A DNA stretch of 64,000 bases from Castor canadensis. Its lineage: Eukaryota; Chordata; Mammalia; Rodentia; Castoridae. Both the position numbers and the translations under genes were made by a program. Positions 11,369-22,924 of the stretch are shown in pieces (positions within the stretch are counted from its first letter, which is position 1; every line of letters starts with the position of its first letter). The stretch spans positions 156,937,973-157,001,972 of the forward strand of contig NC_133389.1 in NCBI RefSeq assembly GCF_047511655.1, written 5' to 3'. The notes beneath the pieces were generated by a model that ran no database searches, was not told the origin of the DNA, and worked only from the letters and a program-made list of their open reading frames with translations.

Positions 11369-11655
11369 TTTTTTCTTTTTTTGGCAGCACTTTCTTTTTT
11401 GGGGGCTTAAACTCAGGGTCTCATGCTTCTTTTTTTGGCAGCACTTTCTTTTTTTGGGGCTTAAACTCAGGGTCTCATGCTTCTTAGGCAAATGCTCTAC
11501 CACTTGAGCCACTCTACCAGCCCTTTTTGTATGTTGGGGATTTTCAAGATAGGGTCTCATGAACTGTTTACTGGGCTGGCCTGGAACAGTGGCAGTCCTC
11601 TTCATCTCCACCTCCTGAGTAGCTAGGATTATGGTGTAGACCACTAGTGCCCAGC
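11369..11655 (-). mobile_element. Composite SINE inserted in Tigger, with internal 54-bp duplication
   Basis: An inverted tRNA-like unit ('gctctaccacttgagccact') and an inverted B1-like unit ('cctgagtagctaggattatg') interrupt the Tigger sequence. Near-identical 'gcaattt'-type flanks on the two sides suggest a target-site duplication. The poly-T/unit start is duplicated in tandem: 'ggcagcactttcttttt' begins at 11383 and again at 11437. Confidence 0.82.
11373..11480. repeat. 54-bp tandem duplication inside the SINE
   Basis: Two adjacent copies with a period of 54 bp carry 'ggcagcactttctttttt', then 'gggcttaaactcagggtctc'. They differ only by a base or two in homopolymer runs. Because 54 is divisible by 3, the frame on the minus strand is preserved. 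Confidence 0.9.
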
Positions 11656-14076
11656 TGCAATTTTTAAAAATAAGACAACAGTGAAGTTTGTCACATTGAT
11701 TGGCTCTTCCTTTCACAAAATAGTTCTCTGTAGAACTATGTGATGCTGTTTGACAGCATTTCACCCAAAAATTAGAGTCAACTCTCTCAAACCTTGCCAC
11801 TGCCTTACATAACTGTTTGTGACATTCTAAAACCTTCGTTGTCATTTCAACAATGTTCACTGTATCTCCACCAGCAATAAATTCCATCTCGTGACACCAT
11901 TTTCTTTATGCATCCAACAACTCCATGCACTGAGGTTTGATTGAGAGTTTACAGACATTCAGTCACTGCCTCTGCCTCCACTTCTGATTCTAGTTCTCTT
12001 GCTGCTTTCACCACCTCTGCAGTTACTTCCTGTAGTGAAGACTTGAACCCCTCAAAGTCATCTCTGAGGGTTACTTCATGTTCATGGAACCAAACTCACC
12101 TTAATATTTAGTTTCTTTCTTTTAATTGTCTTTTTATTTTAGACCTTGAAATTTATTAATGCAACACATTGATATTTAAAAAGGCACAAAAACTGATAAG
12201 GAAAATTACATAACTTGTGCCTGCAAAACAATTAGGTGCTTTTTAATAGAATATTAGCATTTTCATTCCTTTATGAGGAATGTCTTTCTCAGAAGAGGCA
12301 TTGATTGTTATTAAAGAATAGCAAAATAATTTTTTTATTCTTTGTTATATAAACTTTGCATGAATAAATATATACTATAAACTTTCCGTGAATAAATATA
12401 CATATTATAAACTTCACTCATTTAATTAACTTTTAAGATTAAACTTTTAGCCTAGCCCCTCTCCTCTTCAAAAACATCCCAATATTAAAATGTGAGCTTC
12501 CATAGGGATTACTGATATTTTGATCTCCCTCCATGAGTCACAAATGTGATTGATATGATTAATGGTATCTGGAATGGTGACTCTTTTCCAGAAGGCTTTC
12601 CATGTATATTGCTCAAAGCCATCAGGGGAATCACTAATTTATAAGGCAATTATTGCCTTATGAAATGTATCACTTAAATAATAAGATTTGAAAGTAAAAA
12701 TTATTCCTTGGCACATGATTACAGTAGGAATGTTGTTAGCAGACACGAAATCTCTCTGTATACCTCCATCAGAATTCCTAGGTGACCATCGTCAATGAAC
12801 AGTACTATTTTGAAAGGAATCTTTGTGTTCCCCTAAGCAATGTTCTCAACAGTGAGTTTAAAATATTAAGTAAGCCATGTTGTGAGCAGATGTGCTGTCA
12901 TACAGTCTCCTTCCATTTACAGAGCACAGGATGAGTAGACTCAGTGTCATTCTTAAAGACCCAGAATTTTCAGGATAGATGAGCTGGATATCACCAGCTG
13001 CATCAGCCACTCATGAGAACCAGGCTGGCATCTGAAGCCAGGTGCAAACTTCTCCTCTCTAGCTATGAAAGTCCTAGATGGCATCTCTTCCACCAGAAGG
13101 CCGTTTCATCTACATTGAAATCAGTTGTGTAGTGCAGCCACCTTCATCAGGATCTCAACTAGATCTCTGGATAACTCACTGTGGCTTCCACATCAGCACC
13201 TGTTGCCTCACCTTACCTGTTATGTTCTGGAGCGTCTTTCCCTAAACCGCATGACCCAACCTCTACTAGCTTCAGACTTTCCTTCTGTAGCTTCCTCGCC
13301 TCTCTCTGCGTTTAGAGAATCAAACAGAGTTAGGGCCTTGCTCTGGATTAGACTTTAGCTAAGAGAATGCTGTAGCTAGTTTGATGTACCCAGACCACCA
13401 AACCTTTCTCCATATCAGCAGTAAGTTTGGTTCTCTCTCTTATCATTTGTGTGTTCACTGGGATAGCACTTCAATTTTCTTTAAGAACTTAGCCTTTGCA
13501 TACGCAACTTGGCTGATACAAGAGGCCTAGCTTTTCATCTATGTTAACTTTTGACATGTCCTTCTCACTAAGTCAATCATTTCCAGCTTTTGATTGAAAG
13601 TGAGAAACTTGTTACCCTTCCTTTCATTAGAACACTTACAGGCCATGGAAGTGTTATTATTTGGCCTAATTTCAACGCTGTTGTGTCTGAGGACTAAGAG
13701 GCCAGAGGAGAGGGCGAGAGATGAGAGAACAGCCAGTTGGTGGGACAGTCAGAATACAATGTTTATTGTATTGAATAAGCTTCATTCTTGTATGAATGAG
13801 GTTTATCGTCCTCAAAACTAACTATAATAATTACATGAAATATTACTGATTATAGGTCACCATTAACAGACATATGAAAGTCAAAATTGTAATAATAATA
13901 ATAATGAAGAAGTTTGGCATCTTGTGAGAATTAACAAAATGTGACACAGACAGGTAAAGTGAGCATACACTGTTGAAAAAATGGCGCTGATAGACTTACT
14001 TGACATAGGGTTGCCATAGACTTTCAATTTATAAAAAGCCCACATCTGCAAAGCACAATAAAATGAGGTATTCCTG

Positions 14077-15409
14077 CAATTCCTCACCTTCAAGAATTTA
14101 GAGAACAAAATCTTCAGTGTGGGCCTCCCATGCCTGCTCCGTTTGTTACTTCAAGTGTGGCCGCACTCTCTGTTCCAGGTTAAGCCTCTGATTCCAGTCT
14201 TTTGTGTCCTGTATTTTTAGTTCCCTCTGATCAGGTCAATAAGCGGATATAGAAGGAGGTATTGGGGCTAAAGGGATGAGTAAAACTTTGCTCCTGGCCC
14301 GGAGGCATTTACAATCTGAAGGGCTAGACAATTGCATGAATGGGTAATAGAATTCATACCACATGACAGGTGCCCTGCCTCTGCATTGCAGCAAGCTCTG
14401 ACACAGAAGGGACAACTCAGGGCAAGCCCAAAGAGAAAGAAAGAGTATGTTTTCAAGTATTCTGGTTTCATGTATGATATGGTATTTCCAATAAGCATTT
14501 CTGGCTTCAGCAAGCCACTGAGGGAGGGTTTCAGTTACAACTTTTTCACATCTTGTATCACATAGGCCATGAGAACATACGGTATTTGATTAATCTTGGA
14601 GTAGAGATGATCAACTAGGTTATATAAAAGTTCTGAAAATGATTCAGTTCCAGTTTCCTGGAAAAAGTATGAAAAACTCTGGCACAGTTACAAAAACATT
14701 CTACTGGTTCAGCTCGAAACCACAGTTAGCAAAAACTACTTAGCACTGTGCATTAGAATAGATATGAGACAGTAACATTCACACAGCATTCAACAGTAAC
14801 ATTTAGACAATAGTATGTGCAGGTCCACCCATGGATCTCCCCAGTCATTGTACTAAATAAAGGAAGAAAGGGAAAATAGATAGTCCATTCTGGAAAAAAA
14901 TCGTAAGTCTACTTAGTGAGACTCTGTGAATTTGAGAAACTGTACTATTAAAAGCCAGGGGTACAAGTATTCCACATTCTAGGAAATTCAATTCCATTTA
15001 TAGTCCTCATTCATAGTTGAATATACATGTGCTAGGGCCTTTTTATCCTAAAAGGATCTTCAGAACTGCATATGTATTGGCTCCAAACAATGGATTAGGA
15101 TGGAATAAAGATGCAAAATCTAATGCTGTAAAATTTGCTTGTGCAGCAGAGACATAGACATGCCTGTCCCCCTCTAAGTCCTATTCCTAAAAGGTATTTC
15201 CTGGAAGAAGCAACCCTGTAGGTAGTGCAAGGTACATAAACAATAACTCTTTGTCATTTTTGATAGGACCTTTAAAAAGGGGCATTGAATAGTGGAATAT
15301 AAAAACTCAGTTCTACACAGAAGAGGGACACTAGGAATTGTGGACATTGAATTTTTTTTAAAGGTTCTTATTTTCATTTGCAGCCTAGGGACATGTGTAG
15401 ATGAAATGA
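14077..15409. other. Intergenic sequence, no gene seen
   Basis: About 1.3 kb without a nameable repeat. Open frames at 14268-14513 (-) and 14332-14565 (+) overlap on opposite strands and show no protein family signal. Confidence 0.4.
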
Positions 15410-16125
15410 TTTACTCTTGGTTCTGGAGCTCTATTTGTTTAGCAAAGTGAGTATAGTTACTGATAATGTATTATACACTTAAAAATTAATAAGTGAATCT
15501 TAAATGTTCTCATCACAAAAAGATGTTTGATGATGAAAATGTTGGTAATTTGACTGAATCATTTCACAATGCGTGTATACAGTAGACCCTTGGTATCTTC
15601 AGGTTTGTGGTTCCAAGGAGACGGCTGTTGAGTGAAAACACCCAATGCTTAGGACATAAGGAGATCAATACAGTACTGGAGATACTCTGTTCATTTTTCC
15701 CATAATGCCACCAAACTTCAACTAAAGACATGCTGCCTTTCAACAAATCTCATATGTTCACTTTATTACCTCAACTAAGTATATGAACTTTTACCTTGCT
15801 TCTTGGGCACTATTTGCTTTTGGTGATACATATTTTCACAAAGTTAAGGGCAGGGAAACACAGCAGATCACACAACCATTTAACACAACTGAGGATAATG
15901 CAGGACTGACTGAGCACTGCATAATACATGCATGGGAAGCTATACTTTTTTGGCTTTGAAGCTTCTTTTCATTTTTAAAATTTATTCATTTTTTTACTAT
16001 ACTTGGTCAAACCTGCATCTGACAAATCTGTGAACAAGGTGGGCTTGCTGTATATCAAAACATCATTTTGTATATTGTAAATATAAACAATTTTTATGTG
16101 TCAATTATATCTTCATAAAACTGCC
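15410..16125 (+). mobile_element. Old L1 3' end, split by a DNA transposon
   Basis: 'gtatagttactgataatgta', 'cttaaatgttctcatcacaa' and 'aatcatttcacaatgcgtgt' run along an L1M-type 3' UTR up to 15579. The consensus resumes at 16051 with 'tatatcaaaacatcattttg' and 'tcaattatatcttcataaaa'. The break is exactly where the Tigger-like element sits. Confidence 0.7.
15580..16050 (+). mobile_element. Non-autonomous Tigger-like element with TA target duplication
   Basis: The 471-bp insertion starts with CAGTAGACCCTTGGTATC and ends with GGTGGGCTTGCTG. The reverse complement of that end (CAGCAAGCCCACC) mirrors the start, and both sides are flanked by TA (15578-15579 and 16051-16052). This is the signature of Tc1/mariner-pogo elements. 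No transposase frame is present. Confidence 0.75.
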
Positions 16126-16392
16126 TGGGGGATCCCAAAAGGAGATATAATGCTTTATAATCTTATCATCAAAGGAAACAAATTTAAAGTTGCAAAACAA
16201 AAAATAAATGAAAATTTATTCTCCCCTTCCCTATTATCCTTATCTGCATAAAAAGCCCCTTTATAAGTCCCTAAAGAAGGGGAAGAGAAAGAGGGAATAA
16301 GTCTTGGTGGGAGATTTTGAAATACACAGAGCCCTCCCTTGCTCTGTTTTTAGATTCAATTGGTGGAAATGTGTGTGAAAAAGAAACTTGAG

Positions 16393-16622
16393 GTTTGGAG
16401 GGTGGCTCATACCTGTAATCTCAGCTACATAGGTGGTGGAGATTGGGAGAATTGCTGTCTGAGGACAGCCCAGGCCAAAAGACAAGATCTCTACCTGAAA
16501 AATAACTGAAGCAGAAAAGAGCAGTGGGCACGGGTAGAGAGCTGCCTAGCAAGTATGAGATCCTGAATTTATACCCTAGTACCCCCTCTCCTCTGCCAAG
16601 AAAAAACAAAACAAAACAAAAA
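16393..16622 (+). mobile_element. Composite SINE
   Basis: A B1-like unit ('gggtggctcatacctgtaat') is joined to a tRNA-like unit ('agagctgcctagcaagtatg'). It ends in 'ataccctagtacc' and an A-rich (AAAAC)n tail. Confidence 0.75.
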
Positions 16623-17632
16623 ACTTGACAACTACTCATTAAGTATCTGGACATACTAATTGGATACCTGGACATTAGTTTGAGGAAACAGAAGAACTAC
16701 TTCACAGGCTATGCTATGACAGCCTTTCAATATGCAGAGATGGGATGCTGCTTCCAGAATGGTTTAAACCATGGTATCCTGCACCTGAGTTTAGGTCAGG
16801 ATAGTTCCTGTTAGGGCATGAGTCTGCTGGGTTGTTTTCCAGTTACTATGATAACATTCATGACTGACCGAAAACAGAACAGAGTTTTATCAAGATGCAC
16901 ATGAACTTCAGCATTGAAGCACAGAATTACTGACCATTTCTTTTTATTCACATATTGACAGAAATGTCACAATTCTTAACAAGAAATATTTTTTAGTACT
17001 TTTGAAATACATCCTATGATAAACTGCAGTCTACTTTTATCATGGTAAATTACCTGTTTTAAAACCCCAAAAGACTTCTGTGGACATTTTCTTTTGCTTT
17101 CCTTTAATAAGCATTGGGAGCATGGGCATAAAGCCTGAAGGGAAAGGAGCAATAAGCCTAATAAGCCCGCTAAAAAGACAAGAGCATCTATCAGTTACTG
17201 TTATTACTACCGGCCTTGGATACTCGACTATCAACATTTGTATGAGAACAGTACAGTCAGGAAACACAGGATTTGGATGGGACTACAAAAAAGTAAACTT
17301 GTTATCTTTACAAAGTTCAAGGTCCCTACTTTCTCAGGGTAACTGATGCTGTTTTTCCATGGCTTCTTGGAAAATAGTACTGTTTCCTTTGGGTTCTCTC
17401 CAGGTGTTTTACTGAGTGGACAGGGTGGAAGAAGAGGAGAATATTGTAACAATTGTGGCAGGACAGGGAGTGCTGACCTCAAAATGCTTCTGTTCTTTCT
17501 GCATGATTTCTGATGAAAACAATTGTGGACGAGGAAGGATAGCCAGAAAATCTAGTGTTAGTCATTTGCTGATCATCCTCGCACAATAAACCTCAAGTAT
17601 TCTTACCCAATCCTTACCTTTATTTCCTAAAC
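16623..17632. other. Intergenic block without recognisable repeats
   Basis: About 1 kb apparently free of transposons. The stretch 17040-17350 is open on both strands (75 codons minus, 88 codons plus) and keeps several CpGs ('aagcccgcta', 'ctaccggcct', 'atactcgact') in an AT-rich setting. No protein family is recognised. It may be a conserved non-coding element. Confidence 0.35.
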
Positions 17633-18078
17633 CAGTGTTTCTAAAACTATGAAGGACCAAATTTTCAAAATTTCCAATCAATTGTAGACACATTCTCTTA
17701 TAAAATATAGTAAAAACAAATTGCCAGTAAAGCAATTATTTTAAAAAACAAGAACATAAACTATAAGCCCCCCAGTTTTTTTTTTTTTTTTCAGTACTGA
17801 GGCTTGAAGAGTCTTGTGTTTGATAGGCAGGTGCTCTACTATTTTTTTCCTTTTTTGAGACATGGTGGCACCAAGTAGCCCAGGTTGACCTGAAACTTAC
17901 AACAGTCCAACCGTAGCCTCTCCAGTGCTGTAATTACAGGCTTGCGCCATGTCTGACCAAACTTGTATTATTTCAACAGACATAAAATATTTCGTCAAAA
18001 TGCTTACTCTCAATCCCTGTACTTATCTTGTTGCAGATTGTTAACAAACTATTCCAAACTACAGATTGAGAGGCACTG
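17633..18078 (+). mobile_element. Probable hAT-type MITE interrupted by a SINE
   Basis: The left end 'cagtgtttctaaaactatg' and the right end 'agattgagaggcactg' form imperfect terminal inverted repeats of the CAGTG...CACTG type seen in hAT MITEs such as MER20 or MER58. The subfamily is not identified. Confidence 0.5.
17776..17958 (-). mobile_element. Composite SINE
   Basis: A poly-T run is followed by an inverted tRNA-like unit ('ttgataggcaggtgctctac') and an inverted B1-like unit ('gtgctgtaattacaggcttg'). Confidence 0.75.
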
Positions 18079-18083
18079 CCTAG

Positions 18084-18084
<1 letters not shown>

Positions 18085-18129
<45 letters not shown>
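18085..18129 (+). repeat. (CA)n microsatellite
   Basis: An uninterrupted run of about 22 CA dinucleotides. Confidence 0.97.
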
Positions 18130-18130
<1 letters not shown>

Positions 18131-18499
18131 AAAATAGAATGAAATTTCTATCTTTTAAAAAAGTTTAAATTTATATATTAAATTATTACATTACGTAGTT
18201 TTAAAAATTTCAGTTCATACCAAAAATTGATGAGAAAACAGCAGTTTCCTATTCCACCTCTCTCTATCTTCTAAGGCTACCAGAGAAGCAGCCATCTAAC
18301 AACCAAAGCTATCAGAAGAGCAATAGATGGGAGCGCTGACCCTCCTGGAGCTCTTAGGACCTCTTGGTCCCAAGCTGATGATGAGCATGTTGCATACATG
18401 TTCCTGGGTTTTCCTTTTGCTGCCTTCTATGCAAGGGTTGCCTTTGAGATCCATTGTATTATTGCTCAAAATAATAATGTGGATATTCTCATTCCATGG

Positions 18500-18832
18500 A
18501 TATCAGGCTTGCCCATGACATGTGATGCCCCACCCTACCAGAAAAATTTCACATTCCTGCCCAGTGAAACTCAGAAGTGACCATGTGATTTGCTTTGGCA
18601 AATGATGCATCAATTCCAGGTGGAAGCTTAAGAGACAGATCTACGAACTCTTTTCCCTTTCCCACAGACTAGAAATGTTTCAGCAAAGCAGGCTTCATTA
18701 GCCTGGGTCTATGAGACTGATAAAGATAATTATAACTACACGTGATGGACACATTGTGTGAGCACGTAATAAAACTGTGTTGTAAACTATGCAGGCTGTG
18801 ATGTCATCTGTTTCTGCATCATAGCTTAAGGT
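18500..18832 (+). mobile_element. Diverged MLT1-like LTR
   Basis: 'gaccatgtgatttgctttgg', 'ttagcctgggtctatgagac', 'gatggacacattgtgtgagc' and 'aataaaactgtgttgtaaac' keep the order of the 3' half of diverged MLT1 LTRs, including the polyadenylation signal. Confidence 0.55.
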
Positions 18833-20262
18833 GACAGATTTACCTGTTTCCTGGTTCTTCTTTCTCAGTTTGGGTAATGTGTACCTTCTAGCAGTTTCCT
18901 GGGACAGTATTTATGATAGGCAAAGACCTAGTTGTCTCAAAATAGCAGAATACAGGATTTGAAATAATTTTAGAATTAGAAAGCATTTGTCATTGTCTTC
19001 CAGCTCCCAATCATGTTATTGAGAAGGCAGTGCAGGGCCATTCTCATTCCTAGTCCTTTGTATGTCATCCTTAATCCCCAGCTACAGGTTTTCAAGTTCT
19101 TTTTATAATTGGTATTCTAAAATTTCATGCTTGTATGCTTTAACATGGATCTTTTTCAAGCTCATGTGTTTCAAATGCAGGAATATATCCCCTGTAGTTT
19201 TCCTCCTTAAGATTGTCATTTAGTCTTTTATTTTTTAAAAACAGAATTTATTTGTACCACACTTATATATTCTTATAGCTTGACGAGTCAACCAACCTCC
19301 CACTGAATATTGACCCTTCCCCAAAGATAGCCACTGTGCATTCTTTTAGTTGGTTTTGTGGAATTGATCGCCATTTCTCTCTAAGTGACATGTTTTAATT
19401 GTGGCAATTTGATATTTCTATTTTGGGTATTGTTTGTTGACTTTTGGTTATTATTCTCTTCCCTCTATGTATGTCTAGCATATACCTTACACTATGTATC
19501 ATTATTTTAGTTAACAATCAATATTTACATTATTATGATCTTGCATTTTAGTCAGATTTGAGCCATATAATAAACTATGGCTGCTTTTCCTCTCCTACTC
19601 AAGTTTTTGTTTTCTCTGGAATTAGCAACTGAATTGTTCTTTCATTTATCTAAGTGTTCTAAGCACATATCACTAATTCAAAACTCTCTTTTGCTTGTTC
19701 AAATTTCATCTCAAAACATTCATACACATCAGATTTTCTGGTTGGTTGGTTAGTTAGTTGCAGTTTATTTTTTCTTTCATGCTGAACAGTTTTCTCAAAT
19801 GTATGTTAATCCTGAATTTTTCTTTCATATTTAAGAATAAAGCACTGCAATGACAGTGGAAATCTCTGTGTACATGAATGGGTCTTAGCAACTGGAAGGT
19901 TTCACTGAGGGTAACTGGACAGTGAGCAGACTTTGGAGGATCCCCACCCTGTATTTCTCAAGACAGGATGAGAAAGTACCCTTCTTTGAGTTGGCAGTTT
20001 GTTTACTGGACTTATAACCACTAAGTATTTAGTTAAATATCCTGTAGGCCTCCCTCTCTGCTCTTTCCCTGGGCTCTAAAACGGAATGAGAAGGTATGGC
20101 CTCTAGTTGCTTCTATAACCACTTAGGCATTGGTTTCCTCTAGCCAGCCAAGCTCCTTACCTTTCCTGCATTCACTTTTCATCTTGCAAATGTGAAAATT
20201 CTCTCAACTTCTATTATCTCCTTTCCTGTTCCTTTTTTCTTGGTGGGGTAAGGAGTTGTGTT
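18833..20262. other. Intergenic sequence, no gene seen
   Basis: AT-rich, 1.4 kb. No secure repeat or exon is recognised. Confidence 0.4.
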
Positions 20263-20752
20263 ATTTTCTAATTACCACTGTAACAAATCACAACAAATTT
20301 AATGATTGAAAACAACACAAATTTATTATTTTATAGTCTGGAGGGCTGAAGTCCAAAATCTGTCTCAGTAGGCTAAAATCAAGAAGCTGGCAGGACTGCA
20401 CTCCTTCTGGAAACTCTAGGGGGACCATCTGCTTCTTTGCCTTTTGTAGCTCTAGAGGCTGTCTTCATTCCTTGGCTCATGGCCTCATCCTCCACCTTCA
20501 AAGCCAACAACAGAGCAAATTCCAATTTCTCCTTTTCTCTCTTTGCTCTACCTATCTACTTCTAACTCTCCTACGTCTCCTCTTTCCTTATAAGAATCTT
20601 TGTGATTACTTTGAGCACATCCAAATAATCTAGGAAAATTTCTCCATCTCAAGTTCCTTAACTTAATCACATCTGCAAAATCCCTCTGCCAGAGCTTCCA
20701 AGAATCAGCACAAGGACATCTTTGGAGAAACCATTGTTTTGCCTAACATAGG
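20263..20752 (-). mobile_element. MLT1D-like MaLR LTR, reverse orientation
   Basis: 'aacaacacaaatttattatt', 'gtctggagggctgaagtcc', 'aggctgtcttcattccttgg', 'cataagaatc'-type sequence and 'acatctttggagaaaccatt' follow the reverse complement of MLT1D along nearly its whole length. Confidence 0.82.
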
Positions 20753-21094
20753 GCTTAACTTTTCTTATTCCTTTATTATGGAGTGTCAGGAAAGAGTAGA
20801 GCAAAAAACACATGTTCAATCACTTTCTTTGATTAAGATACCAAATAGTAAATGTCCTGTTTCAATCTCTGGAACTATTCTCACATACATCTCTGATACA
20901 GATAGAACAAGAGTACAGAAATGACAATGGAAATAACCAAATCTCATAAAGCCTTCAAGCTATCCAAAAAATTAGGACAGACCAGAGAAATGTTTTCATA
21001 AACTCCATTATTGTTTAGGAAAGAAGTTGATAGAATAAAAATGAGAGGAAAATGAATATAAATGGAAAAAGAAATAAGGAGAAGGGGTAAGTTT

Positions 21095-21226
21095 TGGTTT
21101 TCATGAGACCCTATTTGAAAAAGAAACTATAAGCAAAAGGACTAGGGGAGTGGCTCAAGTGTTAGAACACATGCCTAGGAAGTTTCAAGCTCTGTGAGTC
21201 AATCCTCAGTACTGAAAAAAAAAAAA
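21095..21226 (+). mobile_element. SINE, 3' part of composite family
   Basis: 'catgagaccctatttgaaaa' leads into 'ggggagtggctcaagtgtta' and 'gtcaatcctcagtactg', then a poly-A of about 14. Confidence 0.75.
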
Positions 21227-21639
21227 AAGCCAAACAAACAAAAAACCTAGAAGTTCTAAATTCAGATCCCAATTCACAAACTTACAATCTGATCTTGCAC
21301 GAGTTCATTAGGTATCTTGGTTATATAGCCAAGGAAACTGAAACCCAGAAATGTTACTTCAATTTAAATTTATATATATATATATAAATCTAGTGAGGTA
21401 CCTGTCATGAAGCAGTTGAACATCAGTTGAATCTGATGCAGAAAGAGGCACTAATTACAAACTGGAATATAGCATTGGCAATGGGACCATAGCACAAAAA
21501 CCCAGCAGCTGGAAGGCAGACCATAAGAAAACCATCTTTTGTATTTCTAAAAAGATGGACTAGCCTAGGCACAAAACATGCACCATAATGCGTGGATATG
21601 ACTGTAGATATTCTACAGAAGTACCACTCTTGTTCATTA

Positions 21640-22060
21640 AAAAATGGTACTGAATTCTTCCTAGGTGCCAAACACCATGCTAGGCATTAAGGATACAGCA
21701 ATAAATAAGGTAGATGCAATATCTATCCTCACAGAGGTTACAGTTAGTGGGAAACTGGACAAACAATAACAAGTGTGAAGCTGAGGGTGGTTCAAATAAT
21801 AGAGCACCTGCCTAGGTAGCCAGAAGCTAGGAAGTATAAGAGGTACTTTGATGGAACTAAAAAGAGTACAGGTACCTAAACCAAAGTAAGCTATTGGCCT
21901 GGGAGTGGGGGTGAAAGGAGTTAGGTAGGGGTCTCAGAGTTAATGATAACTCCCTTCAGAGCTCAGCTAAAGAGCAGTAGCTCCTGAAGCCAAGAAGAAG
22001 AAGGGGTTTGGAAGAGAGTTTCAAAGAACCTGATTATTTGCCTAGGAAGAGTAACAAGGT
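21640..22060 (-). mobile_element. L2 LINE 3' end, minus strand
   Basis: 'gccaaacaccatgctaggca' and 'ctcacagaggttacagttag' are the inverted L2 3' end. A short SINE-like piece ('ggtggttcaaataatagagc', about 21783-21826) interrupts it, and antisense L2 sequence appears to continue afterwards. Confidence 0.6.
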
Positions 22061-22254
22061 ATCTTGGAGGCCAGTTAGCTTGATTCTTGTATCATGCATG
22101 AAAGCAGCAATAAAGCTAATACCAGAAGAAAGTGCTTAGGTTACTATCATGCTGCAGAATGCTGGAATAACACTGATGGAGTTACAATTACTTTGCTTTC
22201 TTTTCAAAGCAAAGCCCTCCCCCCTCTTTGTCCTACAATCAGGCTGGGAAGGAC

Positions 22255-22492
22255 AGCGGTGAAGAGTGCATGCTCTGCAGCCAGTCAGACAGCCTGCGTT
22301 GACATCCTGACTGCCACTGTGAGCTAAGACCTCAGACATATTTCCTCTCTGGCTTCAGGTTACTCATCTGTAAAATGTTCTTAATATTTTCCTCACTGAG
22401 TTTATTATGAGGATTAAATTAGTTAATACATGAAAGAGAATTTAGAACAGTGTCTGGCACAGAGTAAACATTCAATAACTCTTTACTTGTTG
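22255..22492 (+). mobile_element. MIR SINE
   Basis: The nearly complete series 'gcatgctctgcagccagtca', 'aggttactcatctgtaaaat', 'ttatgaggattaaattagtt' and 'agaacagtgtctggcacaga' matches MIR from the tRNA-like head to the LINE2-like tail. Confidence 0.9.
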
Positions 22493-22924
22493 CCATAATA
22501 TTGTTTTAAATTGCCAACCATGGGCCTTTTGCAATTTCCAGGAAGGATAATAGGCCATTTGACTTTGTTTATGGCATTGTTTTCAGTCATGTGGATAATG
22601 TAGAAGTACCTTACCATCTGCTACTGGAAATAATAATTAAAAGCAACCAGAATCTTGCTGATTGCTTTTTCAGTTCTGACCCTGAGATGTGGAGAGACCA
22701 GAGAGCTTTCCTCATCTCTTTCACACTATAATGGAACCAAAACAGAAATGGCAAAGTGTAGCCATGTTGAAATCAGTCCAACAAGAAGGTAATACCTTGG
22801 CAGAGCAACCGTGATTCAGGCTGCAATACAGAAGCTCAGTCTTTATAAATACACCCAGACGTGATCATTCTGAAGAAGACCTGCTTATGCAAACCAAATG
22901 CCCAGGAGAATAAATCTGGAATTT

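Larger units (their letters stand above)
11324..11887 (-). pseudogene. Open chimeric frame: Tigger transposase C-terminus with in-frame SINE
   Basis: A 187-codon frame reads from 11887 down to 11324. Its first ~77 codons (MEFIAGGDTVNIVEMTTKVL and onward) are the decayed C-terminal part of the Tigger transposase. The middle derives from the inserted SINE, with two 18-residue repeats of the form KHETLSLSPxKRKCCQKK. The last residues, LPQLSQSL and onward, return to the transposase frame. A stop follows in degenerate Tigger sequence. No promoter or splice context is visible, so expression is doubtful. Confidence 0.6.
11070..14076 (-). mobile_element. Near full-length Tigger DNA transposon (pogo superfamily)
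   Basis: The left terminus 'cagatctatctcagagatat' is preceded by TA, and the right terminus 'acaataaaatgaggtattcc' ends at 14076. Both match the terminal inverted repeats of the Tigger1/Tigger2 group. Between them the + strand is antisense to a pogo-type transposase throughout, for example 'tcccttcctttcattag...' near the transposase N-terminus at about 13614-13640. Removing the SINE insertion (about 287 bp) leaves about 2.7 kb, close to the full length I recall for Tigger2. The transposase frame is broken many times, so the copy is dead. Confidence 0.88.
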
